A DNA stretch of 8,268 nt from JAICTV01 sp034666045 (GTDB lineage: Bacteria; Planctomycetota; Phycisphaerae; Tepidisphaerales; Tepidisphaeraceae). How positions within the stretch are numbered: the first letter of the stretch is position 1; each line of letters opens with the position of its first letter. The DNA lies in contig JAXDMN010000175.1 in NCBI GenBank assembly GCA_034666045.1, positions 1 through 8,268 on the forward strand, read 5' to 3'. A program made the translations under genes and the position numbers. Under the pieces are notes generated by a model. It was not told the DNA's origin. It did not search any database and saw nothing but the letters and a program-made list of their open reading frames with translations. Positions 1 through 5,347 of this stretch are shown one piece after another.

Positions 1-12
1 GACGTCTAAAAG

Positions 13-240
13 TTACTTCGTCTTCGCCGCGCCCGCAGGGCACTGGCTCTTGCAGTCGGTGCCGGCGCTGGCCGACAGCTTCTTCGGCGCCGCGTCTTTC
101 GAGCACTCGGTCTTGCACGCCGAGCCGCTCGTCAGCGACATCTTCTTCGGGTCGGTCGAGTCGCCTTCCTTGTTGCAATTACAGCCGCTAACCACGGCCA
201 TCGAAGCGCCCAACGCGATCACAGCAAACCATTTGCTCAT
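13..240 (-). CDS. Small Cys-rich lipoprotein with a twin 16-residue repeat
   Basis: A 75-residue predicted lipoprotein of unknown function. The start at 240 is chosen because AAGGAG lies 7 bases upstream on the minus strand; an in-frame ATG two codons earlier would leave a spacing of only one base. Residues 1-19 form a lipoprotein signal peptide (K3, hydrophobic core, then V-S-G) with the lipidated cysteine at C20. The mature part is about 55 residues, hydrophilic, lysine-rich and probably tethered to a membrane. It contains two copies of a 16-residue unit, at 31-46 and 52-67, with a period of 21. Each starts P-K-K and ends in a C-x3-C pair (C42/C46 and C63/C67); 8 of 16 positions are identical and most others conservative. 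C22 is a further cysteine beside the lipid anchor. The four paired cysteines could form disulfides or bind metal; that is inference. I recognise no family. The gene stands alone, with no neighbour downstream inside the window. Confidence 0.8.
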   Translation of the reverse strand: MSKWFAVIALGASMAVVSGCNCNKEGDSTDPKKMSLTSGSACKTECSKDAAPKKLSASAGTDCKSQCPAGAAKTK

Positions 241-283
241 CTGCATGCTCCTTGCACTGACAGAGACATACGCTCTCACTAGC

Positions 284-303
284 CGGCCGCCACGCGGCGG
301 CCG
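284..303. repeat. Perfect GC-rich hairpin upstream of the lipoprotein gene
   Basis: CGGCCGCC and GGCGGCCG form a perfect 8-bp stem with a 4-base ACGC loop. It lies 44 bases upstream of the lipoprotein start codon. If transcription starts near 258, as the TATGTC hexamer suggests, the hairpin lies upstream of the transcript and would act as DNA. If transcription starts further out, it sits in the leader. There is no T-tract on either side, so it is not a standard intrinsic terminator. Confidence 0.45.
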
Positions 304-376
304 ACGGGTTGCCAGCCTAACCGGCGGGTTGGCCCCACCACAAGCAGGGCGACCAAGCTCGTCATGGCGTGAGGGC

Positions 377-418
377 TATAATGGTCCGGTAACGGCGGTA
401 ACGCCGCGCCGCTGGCGC
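377..418 (+). other. TATAAT box followed by two tandem hairpins (possible small RNA start)
   Basis: A perfect TATAAT (377-382) is followed 10 bases later by CGGCG-GTAA-CGCCG (393-406), a stem capped by a GNRA-type tetraloop. GCGCC-GCT-GGCGC (406-418) follows and shares G406. The arrangement fits a structured RNA starting near 389. The candidate -35 at the right spacing (CAAGCT, 354-359) is poor, and I see no clear terminator, so transcription is speculative. Chance GC-rich hairpins are common in DNA of this composition. Confidence 0.25.
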
Positions 419-581
419 AGGAGTTAAATATTACCCCACCGGCCGTCTCGAGTCCGAATGTGTTCTGACGCTTCAAGATGGGTAAGTAGGAACGAGCGAA
501 TCATCCACGGCGTCTCTTTTTGCGCGGTACATATTATTCATCGTCACCGCGCCTTGCGGGTTCCACCAGTACGCAGGCCTG

Positions 582-590
582 TGCTACAGT
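582..590 (+). promoter_or_regulatory. Extended -10 promoter element, TGCTACAGT
   Basis: TGCTACAGT fits the extended -10 pattern TGnTAnAnT. It ends 10 bases before the ATG at 601, which would put transcription initiation at about 597 and leave a leader of at most a few bases. No strong -35 is seen; TCCACC lies at 17-base spacing. An almost identical element, GTGCTACATT, precedes the beta-propeller gene at 3530-3539. Confidence 0.45.
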
Positions 591-600
591 CGAGAAAGCC

Positions 601-1056
601 ATGATTTTTGTTCACAAGCGATCTTCCACCCCGATGCAGCACTGGAGCGCGTTGCGCCACGGCGGCCCCAACAACCTCGACGCCGCCGGGGTCAAGGGCA
701 AATTCCTCGTCCTGTGGAACGTCGACATCGTCGCGCGCGAAGGCGTGTGGCATTACATCTTCGAGTTCGACGTGCGCAGCAGCCTCGAGATCAGCGCGCT
801 GGCGCAGCTCGCCGGCCGCGAATCGCGATATCCGAATGACATCGACTGGAAGCAGTGGCTCGGCGACGATGCGCAAGTCATCACCGCCGACGTTCGCGAA
901 GCGATCCTGACCATGCCGGCCGCTGAGGCTCGCACCGAAGCGCTGATCACCGACGTGCGCGAAGTCCCCAACGCGTTCCCCATTCCCGGCCGCGGCCCGC
1001 ACAACGCGTTTCAGGCCGAGCTTCCGCGCGATTTCCTCCTTCTCTCGCTTCAATAG
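601..1056 (+). CDS. Uncharacterised 151-residue cytoplasmic protein
   Basis: I do not recognise this protein. It has no signal peptide or membrane segment, so it is probably cytoplasmic. The reading frame opens further upstream, at 520, but the ATG at 601 is preferred: the extended -10 at 582-590 would place the transcript start only a few bases before it, and codons before 601 look non-coding. There is no good Shine-Dalgarno (only GAGA 6-7 bases upstream), so the message may be leaderless. The N-terminal third is basic and His/Asn-rich. Residues 34-60 have alternating hydrophobics (F-L-V-L-W-N-V-D-I-V, then H-Y-I-F-E-F-D-V) suggesting beta strands, followed by a helical stretch at 61-115. 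Third-position GC is strongly raised, supporting a real gene. It faces the pseudopilin-like gene at 1280-2269 convergently across 223 bases. Confidence 0.65.
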   Translation: MIFVHKRSSTPMQHWSALRHGGPNNLDAAGVKGKFLVLWNVDIVAREGVWHYIFEFDVRSSLEISALAQLAGRESRYPNDIDWKQWLGDDAQVITADVREAILTMPAAEARTEALITDVREVPNAFPIPGRGPHNAFQAELPRDFLLLSLQ

Positions 1057-1279
1057 CGCTCGCCGCTGCCGCGAACGTCGAAACCCCCAAAAGGATTGCC
1101 GCGCGCACCTAGCAAGGGATGTATTCGCACTTCCGCGCGCGGGCAGCTCGCGGTCTTCAATCCGCAAACGCACGGCGCGATCAACAGCATGGGCGGCGGA
1201 TTCAATCTCGGCAGCTTCACCAACACGGCGCGGATGATGCCGGCACGTGCGTGTGCCGCAACACCGTTCCTGAATCCCG
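1057..1279. other. Convergent intergenic region with a coding-like remnant
   Basis: This lies between the stops of the gene at 601-1056 and the pseudopilin-like gene. In the plus frame that runs from TTG at 1096 to a stop at 1312-1314, the part at about 1135-1255 has strongly GC-rich third positions and plausible codons (including N-S-M-G-G-G-F-N-L-G-S-F). However, there is no good start: the TTG abuts AAGGA with no spacing, and the frame runs 35 bases into the opposing gene. It may be a decayed gene fragment or chance. A 6-bp stem, CGGCAC / GTGCCG (1241-1258), has no T-tract and is only a weak terminator candidate. Confidence 0.3.
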
Positions 1280-2269
1280 TTAGCGCTTGTACTTCGAAAC
1301 GATTTCCTTCTTGATCGCCGCCATCTGCACAGCGGTCGGCGAGCGCCACGCCTTCAGGCCGGTCGTGGGGCCGTGCCATGGGAGCGTCCACAGGTCGGGA
1401 AGCTCGACGTTGGTGACGTGGCCGTCGAAGAAGCCGACGTTGATCGACATGCGATGCCGCGCGGTGACGAGGCGCGTCCAGTTGTTGCCGATGTTGAGCG
1501 GCGGGCCGGTGGGGGAATACAGGTTGGGTGGGACGGCGTCATCGGCGTCGAAGGTCGGTTCCTTCGGCCACGCATTCGGCCAAGTCGAATCGAAGATGAT
1601 CGGAATTTCGGCGGTCTTCTTGAAGGGCGGGACCCACAGCCGCGCGAGATCGGCCGCCTGATTGCCGCCTTCGAGTACGCTGTCGTCGCCGCTCCAGCTT
1701 GGCGGGCGCGGCAAGGCCGCGGTGGACAGCGGGCTGTAGCTCCGCAGGCAGTAGCCATTCATTCCATAGCTGCCCATCAGGTTGCGCACCTGGTTCTTCT
1801 CGTCGAAATAGCGCATCGCATTGCCGTACGGTCCCCAGGCATAGAACGCGCCGCCGCCCATGTTCGGGCCTGCCGCGCCGGGCGGAACGGGGGCCGCCGG
1901 CTCATACGCGGGGTTTGGGTCAGCCGCTTCAGGGCAGAGCCGAAGCTTGTTCAGCTCCGTGGGCTTCGCCGCCTGCTGCATCCACTCGATCTGGAAGGGC
2001 GGCGCCGACGGTGAGCCGCCGCCGGTGTAATACGGCGAGAATTTGTATTTGCTGTCCGCGAAGTACTGAAGCTCGCCGATGACGAGCTGCCGAATGTTCG
2101 ATTGGCACTGAACGTTTCGCGCCGCCCGCCGCGCGCGGTTCAGCGTGGGCAGGAGGATTCCAACCAGCGCGGCGATGATGCCGATCACCACGAGCAGTTC
2201 CACGAGCGTGAAGGCGCGGCGGTTAAAATGTTTACTGCGCCGAGGGGCGGCGGCCATAGCCTGCGACAT
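1280..2269 (-). CDS. Prepilin-type N-terminal cleavage/methylation protein with H-x9-DG motif
   Basis: A 329-residue pseudopilin-like protein, probably cleaved by prepilin peptidase and held in or assembled at the cytoplasmic membrane. The start at 2269 is chosen because GGAGGT lies 6 bases upstream; the frame is open further up but has no such signal. Residues 1-19 are a basic leader. The class III signal starts at F20 with the conserved T-L-V-E (E24 at mature position +5), then a hydrophobic helix to about 41 and R-A-R-R-A-A-R. The residue before the cleavage site is A19, not the usual glycine. The C-terminal H272-x9-D282-G283 motif is typical of this planctomycete group, followed by L-P-D-L-W. 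It is a clear paralogue of the adjacent gene at 2498-3313: both carry C-P-E-A, W-G-P, G-S-Y-G-x-N-G and D-S-x-W-x-x-x-W-P blocks. Such proteins are numerous in Planctomycetota and their role is largely unknown. Confidence 0.92.
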   Translation of the reverse strand: MSQAMAAAPRRSKHFNRRAFTLVELLVVIGIIAALVGILLPTLNRARRAARNVQCQSNIRQLVIGELQYFADSKYKFSPYYTGGGSPSAPPFQIEWMQQAAKPTELNKLRLCPEAADPNPAYEPAAPVPPGAAGPNMGGGAFYAWGPYGNAMRYFDEKNQVRNLMGSYGMNGYCLRSYSPLSTAALPRPPSWSGDDSVLEGGNQAADLARLWVPPFKKTAEIPIIFDSTWPNAWPKEPTFDADDAVPPNLYSPTGPPLNIGNNWTRLVTARHRMSINVGFFDGHVTNVELPDLWTLPWHGPTTGLKAWRSPTAVQMAAIKKEIVSKYKR

Positions 2270-2305
2270 GATGGGACCTCCGAGAGATGCGCTGTGACTT
2301 GAGCG

Positions 2306-2340
2306 AACGTATGTTAACACACGTTAAATCGGCTATGCAA
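2306..2340 (-). promoter_or_regulatory. Operator-like palindrome over the promoter of the 2269 pseudopilin gene
   Basis: AACGTATGTTAACACACGTT (2306-2325) is a 20-bp palindrome with a single mismatched pair, centred on GTTAAC and 37 bases upstream of the start codon. On the minus strand a weak promoter can be read as TTGCAT (2335-2340), 18 bases, then TAACAT (2311-2316), so the -10 lies inside the palindrome. Its part AACACACGTTA (2316-2326) recurs with one difference upstream of the paralogous gene at 3352-3362. A dimeric repressor site is the simplest reading. The regulator is not in this window. Confidence 0.5.
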
Positions 2341-2405
2341 GCGCAGATTGAAAAGTTTTTCGCCCGGGAAGGCCAAAGGATTGAATGCTTAGCCGCCAGG
2401 GGATG

Positions 2406-2461
2406 AACCGTTCGCCCCGTAACACCATTCGCGCCGCCGCGGCGATTACTGGGCGAAGGTT
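2406..2461. repeat. Large stem-loop between the two pseudopilin-like genes
   Basis: Three paired blocks stack into one stem: AACC (2406-2409) with GGTT (2458-2461), TTCGCCC (2411-2417) with GGGCGAA (2451-2457), and GTAA (2419-2422) with TTAC (2446-2449). This gives 15 Watson-Crick pairs interrupted only by a bulged G2410 and a C2418/T2450 mismatch. The 23-base loop contains its own palindrome CGCCGCGGCG. It sits 37 bases past the stop of the upstream gene (2498-3313, -) and before the promoter of the next, so termination or 3'-end protection is plausible. The minus-strand sequence after the stem lacks a U-tract; a TTTT follows on the plus strand. Confidence 0.5.
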
Positions 2462-2497
2462 TTAGAGCGTTCTAATGTCTATGGGCGCTTGAGCTGA

Positions 2498-3313
2498 TCA
2501 CGGCATCTTCGGCAACTTCGCCGGCGGGCGATAACGCGGGTTCCATTGCAACCGCCACAACTCCGGCAGCGGCACCGTGGCGGCGTGGCCGTCCGCGAAG
2601 CAGACGTTCACCGCGCGCTGATGCCGCGCGATGCAGAAGCGCCCCATCATGCTCCGTCCGGCGGTCGGGCTGTTGTTGTAGTAGCCGAGATTCAGATTCG
2701 TCGGCACTTCATCATCCGGCCGCGGCCAGGAATCCACCCAGATCGAATCCGCGAAGACCGGCACGTCGGCGGTGCGCTTGGTCACCGGGACTTTGTACCA
2801 ATCGCGTTCGTCGTGCGGATAGTTCAACACGCCGGCGACCGGATCGTTCGACGGCTGCCCGCGGCGGATCGTCGCCGGCGGCGCGCTGTAGTAGTACAGC
2901 CAGCCGTTGATTCCGTAGCTGCCGGTCTGCTTGTTGATGAAGTTCAGATTCGACGGGCCCCAGCAGTTCAACGCGGTGCCGGTGCGATTCGTGCTCGCCG
3001 AGGTTTCCACCGGCTCCCACGCCTCGGGACAGATGCGCGACGAGTCGACGCGCGAGTAGACCGATCGCAATTGCCCGAGCCATAGCCCGGTTGCGTCGTC
3101 CGTCGAGTAATACGGAATCGATCTGCGGTGCTGCTGGCTGTACATGATGAATCCGATGCCGAGCTGGCGGACGGTCGAGAGGCACTGCGCGCTTCGCGCC
3201 GCCCGCCGGGCGCGGTTCAGCGTAGGCAGCAGGATGCCAACCATGACGGCGATGATGCCGATGACCACGAGCAATTCGACCAGCGTGAATCCGCGGCGTC
3301 GGGTCGATTCCAT
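2498..3313 (-). CDS. Prepilin-type N-terminal cleavage/methylation protein with H-x9-DG motif (paralogue)
   Basis: A 271-residue pseudopilin-like protein. The ATG at 3313 has GGAGGT 6 bases upstream, the same signal and spacing as its paralogue. The leader M-E-S-T-R-R-R-G is followed by F9-T-L-V-E13; G8/F9 is a canonical prepilin peptidase site. The hydrophobic helix spans about 10-30, ending in L-P-T-L-N-R-A-R-R-A-A-R exactly as in the neighbour. The C-terminal motif is H231-x9-D241-G242, followed by a variant of the L-P-(D/E)-L-W block. Compared with the neighbour, the middle is shorter by roughly 50 residues; shared C-P-E-A, W-G-P, G-S-Y-G-I-N-G and D-S-x-W blocks point to an old tandem duplication. 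It is transcribed toward the paralogue, but the 228-base gap holds a stem-loop and a separate promoter/operator, so they need not form one operon. No pilus assembly genes are nearby. Confidence 0.92.
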   Translation of the reverse strand: MESTRRRGFTLVELLVVIGIIAVMVGILLPTLNRARRAARSAQCLSTVRQLGIGFIMYSQQHRRSIPYYSTDDATGLWLGQLRSVYSRVDSSRICPEAWEPVETSASTNRTGTALNCWGPSNLNFINKQTGSYGINGWLYYYSAPPATIRRGQPSNDPVAGVLNYPHDERDWYKVPVTKRTADVPVFADSIWVDSWPRPDDEVPTNLNLGYYNNSPTAGRSMMGRFCIARHQRAVNVCFADGHAATVPLPELWRLQWNPRYRPPAKLPKMP

Positions 3314-3344
3314 AGCAGAACCTCCATCAAGGGCCGGTGAAATG

Positions 3345-3384
3345 TTTAACGAACATACGTTAGTAAAGGAAAAATTGAAGTCAA
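3345..3384 (-). promoter_or_regulatory. Promoter and operator-like motif of the 3313 pseudopilin gene
   Basis: On the minus strand TTGACT (3379-3384) is a near-consensus -35, followed after 16 bases by TAACGT (3357-3362) as a weak -10, in an unusually A/T-rich patch. The -10 is part of AACATACGTTA (3352-3362, plus strand), which matches AACACACGTTA upstream of the paralogous gene at 10 of 11 bases and lies at a similar distance from the start codon (39 versus 47 bases). AACG-N6-CGTT (3348-3361) gives the site partial dyad symmetry. The overlap with the -10 suggests repression. Which protein binds is unknown. Confidence 0.5.
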
Positions 3385-3530
3385 CAAGAAAACTAAAATC
3401 TCAGCTGGGCGCGCAGAACTCTAAGGTGCTGGCGAGTGTTGCGCGCGTCAGCGCGGCGTCATCGATGATGCGGATGCTTGTCGCGACTGCTCACGCGCCA
3501 ATCTTTCCGCGTCACCGCAATGAAAACACG

Positions 3531-3539
3531 TGCTACATT
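3531..3539 (+). promoter_or_regulatory. Extended -10 promoter element, TGCTACATT
   Basis: TGCTACATT fits the extended -10 pattern and shares GTGCTACA with the element at 581-588. GTCACC lies at the -35 spacing, comparable to TCCACC in the other promoter; neither resembles TTGACA. Initiation near 3546 would leave a leader of about 26 bases containing AGGAG (3561-3565). This excludes the in-frame ATG at 3530, which overlaps the promoter, as the translation start. Confidence 0.45.
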
Positions 3540-3571
3540 TGCGGCGGACATTTCCGACACAGGAGCGCACC

Positions 3572-4618
3572 TTGCACATCCGATCGCTTCTCATCGTGTT
3601 TCCCATGATTGCACTGATTGCTGCGTCGCCCACGACGTCCACGACCTCTCCGTCGACGCGCCCCGGCCGGCCCGCGGCGCGCGGGGAGCCGCTGGCGGTT
3701 CTGCCGGGGAAGGGACTGGCGCAGCATGATTTTCTCTACGCCGGTGAATGGGACACGCGCAATCCGACGGAGACGATCTTCCTCGTGCGCGGCGGGAAAA
3801 TCGTCTGGACGCACGAGATCCCGGACAAGGACGCCAACAACGTTCTCAACGAGTTCGGCGACGTCCATATGCTCTCGAACGGCAACGTCCTCTACACGCG
3901 AAAAACCGGCGCCACCGAGATCGCGCCGGACAAAAAAGTCGTCTGGGACTACGACGCGCCCGCCGGCACGGAAGTCCACACCGCGCAGCCGATCGGCCTC
4001 GACAAAGTGTTCATCTGCCAGAACGGAACCCCCGCGAAGGCGATGCTCATCAACAAGAAAACCGGCAACGTTGAGATGGAACACGAGCTCCCGGTGAAAG
4101 ACCCGACGAACCCCAAGGGCGTGCACGGCCAATTCCGTCATATCCGCCTGCTGAAGAACGGCCACTACCTGATCGCCGCCCTCGGGCTCGGCAAGGTGAT
4201 CGAATTTGACGCCAACTGGAGGGAAATCTGGTCCGTCGACGCGCCCAGCGCGTGGGCCGCGGTACGCCTGACGAACGGCAACACGCTCATCAGCGGCAAT
4301 CAGCACGGCTACGTGCGCGAAGTGAATCCGCGCGGCGAAGTCGTCTGGGAAGTGACGAAGGACGAGCTCCCCGGCTACCCGCTCTATACCGTGCAGGAAT
4401 GCAGCCGGCTGGCGAACGGCAATACGATCATCTGCAACTGGGGCGGCTCGATCCGCAAGGAAGATTGGCCCAAGGTCGTGCAGGTGATCCAAGTGACGCC
4501 GCTGAAGCAAGTCGTCTGGGCGCTGCACCAGTGGAAGGACCCGGACCTCGGTCCGTCGTCGTGCCTGCAACTGCTCGACGAGCCGGGCGCGGCGGAAAAT
4601 TTCGATCACATGCGCTGA
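3572..4618 (+). CDS. Exported beta-propeller protein (PQQ-like / arylsulfotransferase-like repeats)
   Basis: A 348-residue predicted secreted protein. The start is taken as TTG at 3572: AGGAG lies 6 bases upstream and the protein then opens directly with a signal peptide (H-I-R, a hydrophobic stretch to about residue 18, A-A-S). An in-frame ATG at 3530 would add 14 charged residues and overlaps the promoter. A Ser/Thr/Pro linker (19-40) follows. From about 55 onward there are repeats of the form L-x-N-G-N-x-L, then about 15 residues, then x-V-V-W: the L-x-N-G blocks fall at 101, 194, 233 and 280, each followed by an I/V-W such as V-W-D, I-W-S, V-W-E or V-W-A. This is the blade pattern of PQQ-like and arylsulfotransferase-type beta-propellers. 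No catalytic set can be assigned, so a binding or scaffold role is as likely as an enzyme. It diverges from the pseudopilin gene at 3313. Confidence 0.85.
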   Translation: MHIRSLLIVFPMIALIAASPTTSTTSPSTRPGRPAARGEPLAVLPGKGLAQHDFLYAGEWDTRNPTETIFLVRGGKIVWTHEIPDKDANNVLNEFGDVHMLSNGNVLYTRKTGATEIAPDKKVVWDYDAPAGTEVHTAQPIGLDKVFICQNGTPAKAMLINKKTGNVEMEHELPVKDPTNPKGVHGQFRHIRLLKNGHYLIAALGLGKVIEFDANWREIWSVDAPSAWAAVRLTNGNTLISGNQHGYVREVNPRGEVVWEVTKDELPGYPLYTVQECSRLANGNTIICNWGGSIRKEDWPKVVQVIQVTPLKQVVWALHQWKDPDLGPSSCLQLLDEPGAAENFDHMR

Positions 4619-4621
4619 CGG

Positions 4622-4655
4622 CGACCGATCACGCCTCGTCATCCGTGACCGGTCG
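4622..4655. terminator. Hairpin between convergent genes
   Basis: CGACCG (4622-4627) pairs with CGGTCG (4650-4655) and TCACG (4629-4633) with CGTGA (4644-4648), with one A/C mismatch between the blocks and a 10-base loop. It begins 4 bases after the beta-propeller stop and spans the stop codon of the convergent membrane-protein gene (4629-4631). Position and symmetry suit a two-way transcription end, but no T-tract follows on either strand, so it would be a non-canonical or factor-assisted terminator. Confidence 0.4.
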
Positions 4656-5189
4656 TGCGCGCGGCCGGATGCCGCGGGCGGGCGGCGGCGGCGCCGGAAG
4701 GTGCGCGACCGGCGCGGCCGGCGTCGCAGCGGGTCGTCCTGTGCTTGCATTACTCTGCGCATAGGCGCGCGACCGTGCCACGGATTTCCACAGATGAACG
4801 ATCTCCGGCCACGCGATCAGGCAACGCGCGCCGACGTATGCGAGGAAGAGCGTCTGGACCGGCGCACAGAACGGCAGCGCCAGCGCAAACGCCGATATGG
4901 TCTGTGCGCCGGAAAGCAGCATCACCATGCCGACCGCCGTCTTCAGCAGCGTGAAGATCGTGAAGCCGGTCATGATCACAAACGCCACCGGCCGGCCGCG
5001 CGACATCCACCGCGCCAGCGCGAGAAACACCAGCCCGGGAATGCCGTGACCGATCACCATCGCGACGATTAATCCGATCTGCGCGACGCGATATTCCTCC
5101 GGCCCTGCAAGGGCGATGATGGCGGTCGTCACACAGAACGTGAGCAGCACCCATCCGCAGAGGCGGGCAGTGTCGATCAGCTTGTACAA
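4629..5189 (-). CDS. Four-helix membrane protein with a Pro/Ala-rich tail
   Basis: A 186-residue integral membrane protein that I do not recognise. Hydrophobic segments at about 11-29, 36-59, 67-93 and 97-121 suggest four transmembrane helices. A tail from about 145 follows, rich in proline, alanine and arginine and ending in an acidic D-D-E-A. The start is uncertain. The frame begins with TTG at 5189, and the only purine-rich signal (GAGG) is 2 bases upstream, too close for a normal Shine-Dalgarno. No in-frame ATG lies nearby, and the next GTG (5150) would remove part of the first helix. A good extended -10 promoter at 5236-5265 places the transcript start about 40 bases upstream and supports this start. 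It runs convergently into the beta-propeller gene with 10 bases between stops. Confidence 0.75.
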   Translation of the reverse strand: MYKLIDTARLCGWVLLTFCVTTAIIALAGPEEYRVAQIGLIVAMVIGHGIPGLVFLALARWMSRGRPVAFVIMTGFTIFTLLKTAVGMVMLLSGAQTISAFALALPFCAPVQTLFLAYVGARCLIAWPEIVHLWKSVARSRAYAQSNASTGRPAATPAAPVAHLPAPPPPARGIRPRARPVTDDEA

Positions 5190-5235
5190 GGCCTCAGAAA
5201 TTGATCCCCCATTACGAAGGCAGACAGCGCGACGG

Positions 5236-5265
5236 AGAATATCATTCCGCCCTGCGGATCTTCAA
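5236..5265 (-). promoter_or_regulatory. Promoter for the four-helix membrane protein gene
   Basis: On the minus strand TTGAAG (5260-5265) and TATTCT (5236-5241) are separated by 18 bases, and the -10 is preceded by TGA, making it an extended -10. Initiation near 5229 would give a leader of about 40 bases before the TTG at 5189. It lies back to back with the promoter of the zinc-ribbon gene. Confidence 0.45.
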
Positions 5266-5269
5266 TCCA

Positions 5270-5297
5270 TTGTCTCCGCCGCGACATCCGCCATAAT
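5270..5297 (+). promoter_or_regulatory. Promoter for the zinc-ribbon membrane protein gene
   Basis: TTGTCT (5270-5275) and CATAAT (5292-5297) are separated by 16 bases; both are close to the sigma-70 consensus. Initiation near 5304 gives a leader of about 44 bases that contains AAGGGGA before the ATG at 5348. The two divergent promoters are only 4 bases apart, so they could share a regulator. Confidence 0.45.
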
Positions 5298-5347
5298 GAT
5301 GGCCGTATTCAAATCACTCGGACGCCCGGGAAAGGGGACGCGCAACC

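Larger units (their letters stand above)
241..600. other. Intergenic stretch without a supported gene
   Basis: I find no convincing gene in these 360 bases. The open frames here lack ribosome binding sites and recognisable sequence. Nearest the lipoprotein gene is a weak minus-strand -10-like hexamer (TATGTC, 265-270). Further out are a perfect GC-rich hairpin (284-303), a consensus TATAAT followed by two small hairpins (377-418), and the extended -10 of the gene at 601 (582-590). A run of five T at about 513-517 is not preceded by a convincing stem, so it is not called a terminator. Confidence 0.6.

Noticed and set aside
279..476. 65-codon minus-strand frame upstream of the lipoprotein
   Set aside because: There is no Shine-Dalgarno or recognisable sequence, and it spans the two tandem hairpins and the TATAAT box, so it looks like chance.
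544..1173. Minus-strand open frame across the 601-1056 gene
   Set aside because: Composition is that of an antisense shadow, with no ribosome binding site; the plus frame has better codon use and a promoter.
1119..1283. ATG frame of 54 codons in the convergent gap
   Set aside because: Third-position GC is poorer than in the overlapping frame from 1096, and AAGGG is too close to the ATG to act as a ribosome binding site.
3533..4762. Long open frame on the minus strand opposite the beta-propeller gene
   Set aside because: It mirrors the high-GC coding strand. The translation is Arg/His/Asp-rich without motifs, while the plus strand has a signal peptide, ribosome binding site and propeller repeats.
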